A program made the translations under genes and the position numbers. A DNA stretch of 64,000 bases from Dyadobacter sp. SG02 (GTDB lineage: Bacteria; Bacteroidota; Bacteroidia; Cytophagales; Spirosomataceae), in NCBI RefSeq assembly GCF_900109045.1, contig NZ_FNYL01000019.1, forward strand, positions 62,001 to 126,000. Reading direction: 5' to 3'. Under the pieces are notes generated by a model that saw only the letters and a program-made list of their open reading frames with translations, made no database searches and had not been told where the DNA came from. Position 1 is the stretch's first letter; the number at the start of each line of letters is the position of its first letter. This document shows, one piece after another, positions 7,019-15,630 of this stretch.

Positions 7019-9226
7019 TTATTTCGCCTCCAAAATCTCCAAAATCACACTAGCGCGCCTTGCATTCACAACCGGATTAAACCCGGCCGTCATCAGAAAA
7101 TCTCCTGAATAGATTTGATCTTCCTTCACCGGCGATTTGGTATCCGGATAGAGATTGAGCTCCCGCACTTTATACTTTTTCCCTGCATCCAAACCCTGCA
7201 AACGAACGGCGATGTCCGACCCCGCGCCGTTCCGATTGCTCACCAGATAGGAAAACACAATGGCGCGATCCTTATTTTTAGAAGCGAAAAGCAGCGATGC
7301 GAAATCATTTTTCTTCGGATCGACGAGGCGGTAAAGGTCTCCATGCCAAACTACGTCCTTGATTGCATTGTAAGTGGCGACTGACTGCTGGCTGAATTGC
7401 AGGTCTTTTTCATTCAAATGGCTCACCACAATGTCGTACCCTAGCTTACCCATCATAGCAACGTCGGTGCGGAATTTCAAGGGCTGCTTGCCCCAGTCGG
7501 TCACGTGTGCGCTTTGCGCGAGGGCGGGGAAAAAATGCGAGTATTCCCATTGCATGAAAATACGTTCGAGCGGGTCGGTGTTGTCGCTGGGCCAGAACTC
7601 GGTGAAGTACTTCAATGCTTCGTAATCCACCCGTCCGCCGCCGCCGGAGCAAAGCATCATCGGTACTTTCGGGTATTTGGCGCGGAGTTTTTCGAGTACT
7701 TTGTAAAGACCTTTCACGTAATCGACATACAGCTGCGATTGCTTTTGTTTGCTCTTTTCGAGGTAGACTGAATGTGCATTGAAAGTAATCGCATTACAAT
7801 CCCATTTGATGTAGGCTATATCTGGATTCTCCGTGAAAAGCTTATCCAGAATGCCAAAGACGAAGTTTTGAACCTCGGGATTCGACAAATCGAGCGGGAG
7901 CTGGTTACGCATGTAATGCTCGGGGCGCTGTGGTTGGCGGATCACCCAGTCGGGGTGTTTTTCGTAGAGCTCGCTTTTGGGGTTCACCATTTCCGGTTCA
8001 ACCCAGATACCGAACTTGATACCCGCATTTTTTGCCTCTTTTACGAGGTAACCAATACCGTGAGGTAGTTTTTTGATGTTTTCCTGCCAGTCGCCGAGGC
8101 CTGCGCGGTCGTCGTTACGGGGGTATTTGTTGGCGAACCAGCCGTCGTCGAGAAGGAACAGGTCCACGCCCAGCTTCTTGCCGTCTTTGAATAGTCCGGC
8201 CAGTTTTTCTTCATTGAAATCGAAATAGGTCGCTTCCCAATTGTTCAGCAGCGTGAGACGCGAGCCCTCGCCGTCGAGAATGCGGTATTTGCGGGCCCAG
8301 TTGTGCAGGTTACGGCTCGCTTCGCCCTTCCCGTTTTCAGAGAATGTGTAAATGAAAGAAGGCGTTTTGAAGTCTTTTCCAGAAGCCAGCGGGTATTCGG
8401 ACGCATAGTTGTTAATGCCGGTGATCAGGCGGAGGTTATGATAGGAGTCCACCTCGAAATCCATCCGGAAATTGCCCGACCATGCGAGGGTTCCGAGCAA
8501 TACTTTTCCCTCGGTTTCGGTGGCTGGCTTATCGAATGAAATCTGAAAACTCGGAGGCTGGAACAGGTTGGCGCGGGTACCCAGCTTGGAATCCAGTACC
8601 CGGATACCAGCCGTGAGTTGCTCTTCCTCGGGGTTCATTTCGCGTGCCCAGGTGCCATTGTAATGGGTGAGGTAAAAATCCTTACCAGGAAAATAGAGGT
8701 TGGCCGACGCATATTTGTTCAATGTAATCTCGCCTTTTTCGGTGCTTTTGATCACGCTCCATTGCTCGACCACATTCTCGCGGGAGTAGGTTTTGTAAAA
8801 CAATGTCACCTCGACCGCATAGACGGGATCTTTGAGCTGAATGCTCGTGACAGCCACATTGTCGCCTTCGCGGGTGGTTTGATGGTTTACATAAACAAGG
8901 TCCGTCGATTTGTTGCCGTCGGCGTGCGTAATCTGCAAGGCGGGCTCGGAGACGTTCCACGAGCCCGCGGGCGTGTAAGCCGAGTTATAAATGCCCGCAT
9001 TGCCGTCACGCTGTCGGTTTTGGGAGCTTACCAGGTCGTATTCCGTGGTTTGCGCGAGTTTTTTGCCAAAATAGATGATCGACAAATGCTTGTCCTGGTC
9101 GGTTTGCAGCACGAGGGCATTCTGAGCGGTTTCGATGGGAATGGTGACCTTATTCTGGGCCGTAGTTTCCATGGAGTGCATGAAAAGCACCAACACGGGA
9201 ATGGCGATGTGCCGGAGGAAATTCAT
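7019..9226 (-). CDS. Alpha-galactosidase, GH36-like, secreted
   Basis: A 735-residue glycoside hydrolase of the GH36 (melibiase) type, which releases alpha-linked galactose from oligosaccharides. The start at 9226 gives a signal peptide (MNFLRHIAIPVLVLFMHSM, cleavage near TTAQ), so the enzyme is probably periplasmic; a longer frame from 9310 would run through a terminator hairpin. The N-terminal half is the beta-sandwich domain and the TIM barrel begins near residue 325. LLDDGWF (359-364), GIWVEPEMV (406-413), the nucleophile Asp476 in YIKWD and the acid/base Asp548 in SDNTD are all present. The C-terminal beta domain is complete. It is not beside a SusCD pair and seems to be a single gene. 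Confidence 0.95.
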   Translation of the reverse strand: MNFLRHIAIPVLVLFMHSMETTAQNKVTIPIETAQNALVLQTDQDKHLSIIYFGKKLAQTTEYDLVSSQNRQRDGNAGIYNSAYTPAGSWNVSEPALQITHADGNKSTDLVYVNHQTTREGDNVAVTSIQLKDPVYAVEVTLFYKTYSRENVVEQWSVIKSTEKGEITLNKYASANLYFPGKDFYLTHYNGTWAREMNPEEEQLTAGIRVLDSKLGTRANLFQPPSFQISFDKPATETEGKVLLGTLAWSGNFRMDFEVDSYHNLRLITGINNYASEYPLASGKDFKTPSFIYTFSENGKGEASRNLHNWARKYRILDGEGSRLTLLNNWEATYFDFNEEKLAGLFKDGKKLGVDLFLLDDGWFANKYPRNDDRAGLGDWQENIKKLPHGIGYLVKEAKNAGIKFGIWVEPEMVNPKSELYEKHPDWVIRQPQRPEHYMRNQLPLDLSNPEVQNFVFGILDKLFTENPDIAYIKWDCNAITFNAHSVYLEKSKQKQSQLYVDYVKGLYKVLEKLRAKYPKVPMMLCSGGGGRVDYEALKYFTEFWPSDNTDPLERIFMQWEYSHFFPALAQSAHVTDWGKQPLKFRTDVAMMGKLGYDIVVSHLNEKDLQFSQQSVATYNAIKDVVWHGDLYRLVDPKKNDFASLLFASKNKDRAIVFSYLVSNRNGAGSDIAVRLQGLDAGKKYKVRELNLYPDTKSPVKEDQIYSGDFLMTAGFNPVVNARRASVILEILEAK

Positions 9227-9253
9227 TGGAATAGTAAAGGGAATGGTTTGAAA

Positions 9254-9301
9254 CAGAAAAAGGATCGATACCGGCAATGTTACTGGCAATATCGATCCTT
9301 T
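9254..9301 (-). terminator. Intrinsic terminator after kup
   Basis: A perfect 12-bp stem, AAAGGATCGATA (9259-9270) with its complement at 9290-9301, encloses a 19-nt loop. On the minus strand it is followed by TTTTTCTGTTT, so it fits an intrinsic terminator for the potassium transporter gene. It ends only about 28 bases before the alpha-galactosidase start. Confidence 0.8.
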
Positions 9302-9322
9302 CCAAGGCATTATAGGGGGAAA

Positions 9323-11269
9323 TCAGTGGAAAACGCGCCTTAATTTGACGTTCTCGACCGGCCGGATAATGAGCGGTACCTTTTCGATCTTAACGGAACT
9401 GCTGTCGAGCCCGAACCATTTGTCTTCCGGTGTTGTGAAATCTTTCACGAAAAAATAGGTCTTCATCACGAGCTGTTCCAGGAATGGGAGGTCGTTTTCA
9501 AAAGAAAGGAACCTTTCGAGTACTACAAACCGGAAATCACCGGTAATGTTCTGTTTGCTCAATGATTCGTAGCGGCTGGTAATATCTACTTCTTTATTCA
9601 AAACCATATCCTCGACCACTTTCCGGAAGAACATATTGATCCGCTGATCGACCCGGAAACCAAGCCGGAAATTGATTTTGATCACATTGTCGTGATTGTC
9701 TTCGTCGGACAATACCTTGTATTCCATCGTGTAAGGGTCATCCATAATATCGACGTGGATGAACCAGTAGACATCCGCGCGTTTCGGCCGCTTCTGGAAA
9801 ATGGAGTAAATCACCTTCGTTTCGATTTCCGTCGCCCGCGAGGCGTTGGTCATGAAAACGAGGTGGGTCGTATATTTGGGAATACTGATATCGCGGCTCA
9901 GCTCGTGCAATGCGGGCAGGTATTTTTCCAGCTTCGTATATTCGGTGAGCCTGAGTTTAATGTAAAATGCTTTGAGCCATACGGCCATCAGTCCCGCGAC
10001 CAATGTGCCTACCATGATGGTGAACCAGCCGCCGTGCGTGAATTTCAACAGGTTGGCGCCCAGGAACATGCCTTCGATGAACAGGTACAGCAGCATGAAA
10101 GCGATCACAATCCAGAGGTTCACCCGTTTGATATACAAATAATAAGAGAACAGGATCGTCGTCATGATCATCGTGAGCGTAATAGCGAGGCCATATGCGG
10201 CTTCCATGTTCGACGATTTCTGGAAAAACAGCACCACACCGCAGCAGCCGAGCCAAAGGAGCCAGTTAATGCTTGGGACGTAGAGCTGGCCTTTCTGGTC
10301 GCTGGGATAAATGAGACGGACTTTCGGCCAGAAATTGAGACGGATAGCCTCGGAAATGAGTGTAAACGAGCCGGTAATAACGGCCTGGCTGGCGATAATG
10401 GCCGCCAATGTTGCGATCACAACGCCCGGTAGCAGCCACCATTCAGGCATGATTTCGTAGAATGGCTTGCGTGCGTCGAGCAGGTTGCCCATTTCGGTGA
10501 TCAGCCATGCGCCCTGACCGAAGTAGTTCAGTATCAAGCATATTTTGACAAATATCCAGCTGATCCGGATATTTTCGCGGCCGCAGTGACCGAGGTCGGA
10601 ATACAGCGCTTCGGCCCCGGTTGTACAGAGGAACACCGCGCCCAGCATCCAGAAACCGCCGGGGTGCTTGGTTAGCAGATCATACCCGTATATTGGATTG
10701 AGTGCTTTGAGTATCTCGGGGTGGTCTTTGATCTGGTTCAGGCCCAGTACGCCGAGCATGACGAACCACGTGACCATCAACGGCCCGAATGCACGCCCCA
10801 CGACTTTGGTACCGAATGCCTGGATGATGAAAATCATCGTCAGGATGGCGATGACAATGGGAACTGTCTGAATATTAGGATATAACAATTGCAAACCTTC
10901 GACAGCAGACGAAACGGAAATGGGCGGCGTAATAACCCCGTCGGCCAACAAAGTACTGCCGCCGATCACCGCCGGCACTGTGAGCCATTTCGCATGCTTG
11001 CGTACGAGCGCGTAAAGCGCGAAAATCCCGCCCTCGCCGCGGTTATCGGCCCGGAGGATCAGGATTACGTATTTGATAGTGGTTTGGAGCGTGAGCGTCC
11101 AGAAGATACAGGAAATCGCCCCGTAAATGATCTCTTCGGTGATGGGCTCATTCATGATAATGGCCTGCATTACATAGAGTGGCGACGTACCGATATCGCC
11201 GTATATAATGCCGAACGCCACCAGAAGCCCGGCGGCCGTTACCTTGTCAACTTTGTGTTTTGATTCCAT
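9323..11269 (-). CDS. kup: Kup-type low-affinity potassium uptake protein
   Basis: A 648-residue inner-membrane K+/H+ symporter, the usual length for Kup. The family start LVAFGIIYGDIGTSPLYV is present at residues 13-31, followed by about twelve membrane segments over residues 15-440 and a soluble C-terminal domain. The motif GGEGGIFALY-like stretch (NRGEGGIFALYAL) is also typical. The gene begins 84 bases from the Nramp gene stop and runs in the same direction, so it may be read partly from the mntH promoter or its own. A strong terminator follows. Potassium homeostasis is the expected role; nothing odd is seen in the sequence. Confidence 0.95.
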   Translation of the reverse strand: MESKHKVDKVTAAGLLVAFGIIYGDIGTSPLYVMQAIIMNEPITEEIIYGAISCIFWTLTLQTTIKYVILILRADNRGEGGIFALYALVRKHAKWLTVPAVIGGSTLLADGVITPPISVSSAVEGLQLLYPNIQTVPIVIAILTMIFIIQAFGTKVVGRAFGPLMVTWFVMLGVLGLNQIKDHPEILKALNPIYGYDLLTKHPGGFWMLGAVFLCTTGAEALYSDLGHCGRENIRISWIFVKICLILNYFGQGAWLITEMGNLLDARKPFYEIMPEWWLLPGVVIATLAAIIASQAVITGSFTLISEAIRLNFWPKVRLIYPSDQKGQLYVPSINWLLWLGCCGVVLFFQKSSNMEAAYGLAITLTMIMTTILFSYYLYIKRVNLWIVIAFMLLYLFIEGMFLGANLLKFTHGGWFTIMVGTLVAGLMAVWLKAFYIKLRLTEYTKLEKYLPALHELSRDISIPKYTTHLVFMTNASRATEIETKVIYSIFQKRPKRADVYWFIHVDIMDDPYTMEYKVLSDEDNHDNVIKINFRLGFRVDQRINMFFRKVVEDMVLNKEVDITSRYESLSKQNITGDFRFVVLERFLSFENDLPFLEQLVMKTYFFVKDFTTPEDKWFGLDSSSVKIEKVPLIIRPVENVKLRRVFH

Positions 11270-11353
11270 CCACCTGTTCGTAAAACGGCGAAAGTTAGGA
11301 AACCGCTTGCAAAGAAGGTATTACAACATGCAATTTAATTTGTCAATGCGACA

Positions 11354-12706
11354 CTATGCGGTGAAAGTGTTGAAAAGCAGGTAACCGTTCAATCCGATTA
11401 TAACCAGCGCAATAACCCAGCTAATGCCCGCCAGCGCCCGCGAATTGGCAAAACGGCCCATAATTTTGCTGTTCGAAGTGAAAAATACCAGTGGTACCAC
11501 CGCAAAACTCAGTTGCAGGGAAAGTATTACCTGGCTCAGCACCAGCAGCTCGGCCGTGCCGCGTTCGCCGTACAAATAGGAGACGATAAGCGCCGGAATG
11601 ATGGCGATACCACGCGTCAACAGCCGGCGTACCCACGGTTTCAGGCGAATATTGAGGAAGCCCTCCATGACGATCTGTCCCGCAAGTGTGCCTGTGAGCG
11701 TAGAGCTCTGGCCCGATGCGAGTAATGCCAGTGCGAAGAATATACCCGCAAGGCTTACCCCGAGGACGGGATCAAGCAGGTGGTAGGCGTCGGTAATGTC
11801 GGCGATGGTATAATGGCCGTTGGCGTGGAATGCCGAGGCGGCCAGGATCAGGATGGAGCCGTTGATGAAGAATGCCAATGCCAGCGATACCGTGGAGTCG
11901 ATGGTGGCAAAGCGGATCGCGGAACGTTTTCCTTCTTCATCCCTTTTAAAATTACGCGTCTGGACGATGCTGGAATGCAAATACAGGTTGTGCGGCATCA
12001 CGGTGGCGCCCAGGATACCGATGGCGATGTAAAGCATTCCCGGGTCGGTCACGATCTCTTTTTTCGGTAAAAGTCCGCCCATGATACCGGCCAGTGAGGG
12101 CTGTGAGACGATCATTTCGTACACAAAGCTGAGCAGGATAATGCTCATCAGCCCTGCTACAATGCTTTCGATAATGCGGAATCCTTTTTGCTGGAAATAC
12201 AAAACAATGAGTACATCGAATGCGGTAAACACGACGCCGACGGGCAATGGGAGCCCGAAAAGCAGGTTCAATGCAATGGCGGAGCCGATCACTTCAGCAA
12301 GGTCGGTGGCGGCGATGGCGATTTCGGAAAGCAACCAGAGTACGAACGATACGGGACGGGAATAGTAATCGCGGCAGGCCTGGGCAAGGTCGCGGCCGGA
12401 TGCGATGCCGAGTTTCAGCGACAAATGCTGCAAAAGCATAGCAAAAAGGTTCGAGATCAGGATCACCGAAAGTAATGTGTAGCCAAACCGCGAGCCACCC
12501 TCGATATCGGTGGCCCAGTTGCCCGGATCGATGTAGCCGACGGCCACCATCAGGCCCGGACCGGTAAATGCAGCCATTTTTTTCCAGAAACCCACTCCCT
12601 CAGGTACCGAAATTGAGGAGTGAACTTCAGACAGCGAGCGGAGCTGGCCACTGTGGTCCGGCGTTTTCTCTTGCAAAGACTTATCTATTTTCAAATCGTC
12701 AATCAT
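11354..12706 (-). CDS. mntH: Nramp-family divalent metal (Mn2+/Fe2+) transporter
   Basis: A 450-residue inner-membrane proton-coupled manganese and iron importer of the Nramp family. The two metal-site motifs are intact: DPGN at residues 60-63 (GYIDPGNWATD, first membrane helix) and MPHN at 237-240 (TVMPHNLYLHS, sixth helix). About eleven membrane segments are visible. The start is placed at the ATG at 12706 rather than the in-frame TTG at 12730, since AAGGAA stands just upstream. It is divergent from a DtxR-type regulator with a DtxR-like box at 12775-12793, so repression by that regulator in high metal is likely. Manganese is the more probable main substrate. Confidence 0.95.
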   Translation of the reverse strand: MIDDLKIDKSLQEKTPDHSGQLRSLSEVHSSISVPEGVGFWKKMAAFTGPGLMVAVGYIDPGNWATDIEGGSRFGYTLLSVILISNLFAMLLQHLSLKLGIASGRDLAQACRDYYSRPVSFVLWLLSEIAIAATDLAEVIGSAIALNLLFGLPLPVGVVFTAFDVLIVLYFQQKGFRIIESIVAGLMSIILLSFVYEMIVSQPSLAGIMGGLLPKKEIVTDPGMLYIAIGILGATVMPHNLYLHSSIVQTRNFKRDEEGKRSAIRFATIDSTVSLALAFFINGSILILAASAFHANGHYTIADITDAYHLLDPVLGVSLAGIFFALALLASGQSSTLTGTLAGQIVMEGFLNIRLKPWVRRLLTRGIAIIPALIVSYLYGERGTAELLVLSQVILSLQLSFAVVPLVFFTSNSKIMGRFANSRALAGISWVIALVIIGLNGYLLFNTFTA

Positions 12707-12746
12707 TTCCTTGCTCTCCGAAATAAACAATTTAGTTCTCTGAAAA

Positions 12747-12754
12747 CAAAGATA
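12747..12754 (-). promoter_or_regulatory. Candidate -7 element of mntH promoter
   Basis: On the minus strand this reads TATCTTTG, a full match to the Bacteroidota -7 form TAnnTTTG. Its -33 position falls within the DtxR-like box, so a bound repressor would block polymerase. No good TTTG is present at -33. Confidence 0.55.
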
Positions 12755-12774
12755 AGGAAATTCTTAATATATTT

Positions 12775-12793
12775 TTAGGTTAGTCTAAATTTT
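12775..12793. promoter_or_regulatory. DtxR/MntR-type operator
   Basis: The site TTAGGTTAGTCTAAATTTT agrees with the well-known DtxR/IdeR box TTAGGTTAGCCTAACCTAA at 14 of 19 positions, including the whole left half-site. It lies about 34 bases from each of two opposed TAnnTTTG boxes, one for the transporter and one for the regulator. One dimer pair here could repress both genes. Confidence 0.7.
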
Positions 12794-12815
12794 TTAATTT
12801 ACAGATAGTAAATCG

Positions 12816-12823
12816 TACTTTTG
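12816..12823 (+). promoter_or_regulatory. Candidate -7 element of the DtxR-family gene
   Basis: TACTTTTG matches TAnnTTTG exactly and stands 37 bases before the regulator ATG. The region 19 bases upstream is only T-rich (TTTA), and the DtxR-like box abuts it, which suggests autoregulation. Confidence 0.55.
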
Positions 12824-12860
12824 CCGGATATTCAAGATTGGTAACCGGGGCTTACAGGGC

Positions 12861-13523
12861 ATGCAGAATTCTTTCACAGAAGAAAATTACTTAAAGATCA
12901 TCCACGCACTTTCCGGCCGCGAGGGGGTAGAAGTGAGCACGAACGCGCTCGCCGAGAGCACGTCCACCCGCGCGGCGTCCGTGACGGACATGCTGCGTAA
13001 GCTGGCGGACAAGGGGTTGATCCATTATAAAAAATACCAGGGTGTAACGCTGACGGAAAGCGGGGAGAAAGTGGCGATCAAAGTGATTCGCAAGCACCGC
13101 CTCTGGGAGGTTTTTCTGGTAGAAAAGCTGGGTTTCGGCTGGGACGAGGTGCATGACATCGCCGAAGAGCTGGAACATATTCCCTCGGAAGTATTGGTCG
13201 AAAAACTCGACACATACCTCGGGCACCCGAAGTTCGATCCACATGGCGACCCCATTCCGGATGCCAAAGGAAACCTTACCGAACCCGATTATTTAATCCT
13301 CACCGATGTGCACGTTGGTGAAAAAGTGTTAATGATGGGGGTACTCGACCATGCACCTTCCTTTCTGCAACATCTTGATAGATCGGGGATTACGCTTGGG
13401 GCGGTGATAGAAGTGAAAGAAATTAACGAATACGACAAGTCGGCGTCCGTACAGATTAACGGCGGCCCGACGTTGTTTATCAGTCTCGAAGTGTCCAAAA
13501 ACCTGCTGGTACAGCGCCGATGA
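12861..13523 (+). CDS. DtxR/MntR family metal-dependent repressor
   Basis: A 220-residue DtxR-family repressor. The N-terminal winged helix (residues 1-65) contains the family pattern ENYLKIIHAL and ASVTDMLRKLADKGL; the dimerisation and metal-binding region follows with HRLWEVFLVEKLGFGWDEVHDIAEELEH-type residues (about 78-105; His, Glu and His ligands visible), and residues 150-220 form the SH3/FeoA-like domain. It should bind DNA when loaded with Mn2+ or Fe2+. Its divergence from mntH and the operator between them suggest an MntR role. The gene lies 14 bases upstream of an LptF/LptG-type permease and may be co-transcribed with it. Confidence 0.93.
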   Translation: MQNSFTEENYLKIIHALSGREGVEVSTNALAESTSTRAASVTDMLRKLADKGLIHYKKYQGVTLTESGEKVAIKVIRKHRLWEVFLVEKLGFGWDEVHDIAEELEHIPSEVLVEKLDTYLGHPKFDPHGDPIPDAKGNLTEPDYLILTDVHVGEKVLMMGVLDHAPSFLQHLDRSGITLGAVIEVKEINEYDKSASVQINGGPTLFISLEVSKNLLVQRR

Positions 13524-13537
13524 GACCATAACCAGCC

Positions 13538-14620
13538 ATGAACTTCAAAATCCTCGATCGTTACCTGATCAAAAACTTCCTGATTACCTACGTGTTCGTG
13601 GCGTTCGTCATCGTACTGATTATTTGTATGATCGACTACACCGAAAAGGTGGATGACTTTCTCGACAAAAAAGCGCCGCTCAGGGAGATCATTATCGATT
13701 ACTACCTCAACCTGATTCCCTACTGGATCAATTACATCAGTCCGCTGATGGTGTTTATCGCCACGGTTTTCTTCACGTCGCGCATTGCCGCGCGTACGGA
13801 GATCATCGCGATGCTGAGCAGCGGGATCAGTTTCACGCGGATGCTGATGCCTTATATGGCCGGCGCCATAGTTTTGGGGATACTGACGTTCATTCAGGTA
13901 GGATGGGTTTTGCCCAAAGCCAACAAAATCCGCAACGGGTTTGAAAAAACTTATGTAAAAAACGAGTTCTATTTCAGCGGGCATAATGTGCATATCACCA
14001 TCGCGCCCGATGTGTATGCGTACCTGGAAAGCTATAATACCACCACGCAGACCGGGAATAAATTCACGATGGAGACGATCAAGGGAAATAAAATGCTTCA
14101 AAAGTTTTACGCCGAAAAGATCGTTTGGCAACCAAAAAAGGAGAAATGGACCCTGCAAAATTACCAGGTACGCACGCTCGATAGCCTCGGCGAACGCCTG
14201 AGTCGCGGAACGGAGATCGATACGACCATTAATCTTTCACCCAAAGACTTCGAAAGCGACTATAACCTGTTCGAAACTTTCACCTTACCGGAGCTGAACG
14301 CGTATATCGACCTGCTGAAAAGCCGCGGAGCCGACGGTCTGGAAGTGTATCTGATAGAAAAGTATACCCGTTTCACGCAACCGTTCGCGATCCTGATCCT
14401 GACGGCCATCGGTGTGATCGTTTCCGCCAGAAAGAGCCGCCGCGGGGTAGGCTGGCAGATTGCCCTGGGCTTTATGCTGGCATTTATTTACATCCTGTTC
14501 TTCCTGCTTTCGAAAGGCGTGGCCGAGGCGGGCACGATCAACACACTTTTTGCCGTGTGGCTGCCCAATATCGTGTTTTCGCTGATCGGGGTGCTGCTTT
14601 ACAAAACATTGCCGAGGTAA
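13538..14620 (+). CDS. LptF/LptG family (YjgP/YjgQ) permease
   Basis: A 360-residue inner-membrane protein of the LptF/LptG family, the transmembrane half of the ABC system that extracts lipopolysaccharide toward the outer membrane. The N-terminus MNFKILDRYLIKNFLITYVF is the usual cytoplasmic helix entering the first membrane segment; three helices precede a periplasmic beta-jellyroll (about 125-265) and three follow, the arrangement of the family. Bacteroidota often carry two unlinked genes of this type, so whether this is LptF or LptG is not decided here. It starts 14 bases after the DtxR-family gene and stops two bases before the EamA transporter start. Confidence 0.92.
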   Translation: MNFKILDRYLIKNFLITYVFVAFVIVLIICMIDYTEKVDDFLDKKAPLREIIIDYYLNLIPYWINYISPLMVFIATVFFTSRIAARTEIIAMLSSGISFTRMLMPYMAGAIVLGILTFIQVGWVLPKANKIRNGFEKTYVKNEFYFSGHNVHITIAPDVYAYLESYNTTTQTGNKFTMETIKGNKMLQKFYAEKIVWQPKKEKWTLQNYQVRTLDSLGERLSRGTEIDTTINLSPKDFESDYNLFETFTLPELNAYIDLLKSRGADGLEVYLIEKYTRFTQPFAILILTAIGVIVSARKSRRGVGWQIALGFMLAFIYILFFLLSKGVAEAGTINTLFAVWLPNIVFSLIGVLLYKTLPR

Positions 14621-14622
14621 AT

Positions 14623-15546
14623 ATGCTGTCGTCTTCCTCCGTTCGCTCGTACCTGCATTTGCATTTTCTGGTGATGATCTGGGGCTTCACAGCCATCGTG
14701 GGCCTCATGGTGACGATCTCGCCGGTTGCATTGGTACTCTACCGGACGCTTTTTGCGGCGATCGGGCTGGGGGTTGTGATCCTGGCATTCAAAAAGAGCT
14801 TTGCCGCGGCGGGCCGCGATCTGGTGAAGATGCTGGGCGTGGGTTTCGTGCTTTCGGCGCATTGGATGCTGTTTTTCGCGTCGGCGCGGGTTTCTACGGC
14901 TTCGGTCTGCCTCGCCGGAATGGCCACTACTTCGCTCTGGACGAGCCTTTTGGAGCCATTGGTCAATAAAAGGAAAATCAGTCCGCTGGAAGTCGGGCTG
15001 GGTATCCTGGCATTTGCGGGCCTGTATGTGGTTTTCAGATTTGAATTCGACCATGCATTAGGCCTCGGACTCGCATTGGCCTCTGCCGTGCTCGCGGCGA
15101 CTTTTACCGTGGCCAATAGCCGCCTCGTCCAACGGATCGACGCCTGGGTGATCACTTTTTATGAAATGGTGGGTGCTACATTGTTTTCGCTGCTCTTTTT
15201 GGGGATTTCAGAGAGCAGAAACTGGAACGGCGGTGCGCCATTTATCCCTGCACCGGGCGATTGGATCTGGATATTGTTCCTCGCGTTCGTATGTACAGTG
15301 TACGCGAGCACCATGGCGACCCAACTGATGAAACAGTTCTCAGCCTATCTCATTAACCTGACTATTAACCTCGAACCGGTTTACGGCATCGCATTGGCCT
15401 TTTTTATTTTCGGAGAAAAGGAACGGATGACGCAGGGGTTCTACATGGGTACGCTGCTGATTTTGCTCGCAGTACTGCTGTATCCTTTGCTGACTACGAC
15501 CGTTATGAAGAAAAACAACCGTAAGATAATTGAAGCCGGTAAATAG
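14623..15546 (+). CDS. EamA/DMT-family transporter
   Basis: A 307-residue membrane protein with ten predicted helices arranged as two EamA repeats of five, the drug/metabolite exporter layout. The N-terminal stretch LHFLVMIWGFTAIVG is typical of the first EamA repeat, and the second repeat ends with the INLEPVYGIALAFFIFGE motif. Substrate cannot be told. The start at 14623 follows the permease stop by two bases, which implies translational coupling; a longer in-frame start at 14557 would overlap the permease gene by 64 bases and lacks family support. A short gap with a promoter-like site follows before the glycan operon. Confidence 0.9.
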   Translation: MLSSSSVRSYLHLHFLVMIWGFTAIVGLMVTISPVALVLYRTLFAAIGLGVVILAFKKSFAAAGRDLVKMLGVGFVLSAHWMLFFASARVSTASVCLAGMATTSLWTSLLEPLVNKRKISPLEVGLGILAFAGLYVVFRFEFDHALGLGLALASAVLAATFTVANSRLVQRIDAWVITFYEMVGATLFSLLFLGISESRNWNGGAPFIPAPGDWIWILFLAFVCTVYASTMATQLMKQFSAYLINLTINLEPVYGIALAFFIFGEKERMTQGFYMGTLLILLAVLLYPLLTTTVMKKNNRKIIEAGK

Positions 15547-15598
15547 GTCATATTAATGGCCCGGTGGGCATAAAAGGAGCTTATTAACTTATTACTGC

Positions 15599-15606
15599 TA
15601 TTTTTG
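15599..15606 (+). promoter_or_regulatory. Candidate -7 element of glycan operon
   Basis: TATTTTTG fits TAnnTTTG and lies 24 bases before the first glycosyltransferase start. No TTTG is found 19 bases upstream, so the promoter is only partly supported. Confidence 0.4.
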
Positions 15607-15630
15607 TCGATTAAACCAACAGGGTGACTT

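Noticed and set aside
9227..9310. Longer N-terminus for alpha-galactosidase from 9310
   Set aside because: It would translate through the kup terminator and bury the signal peptide.
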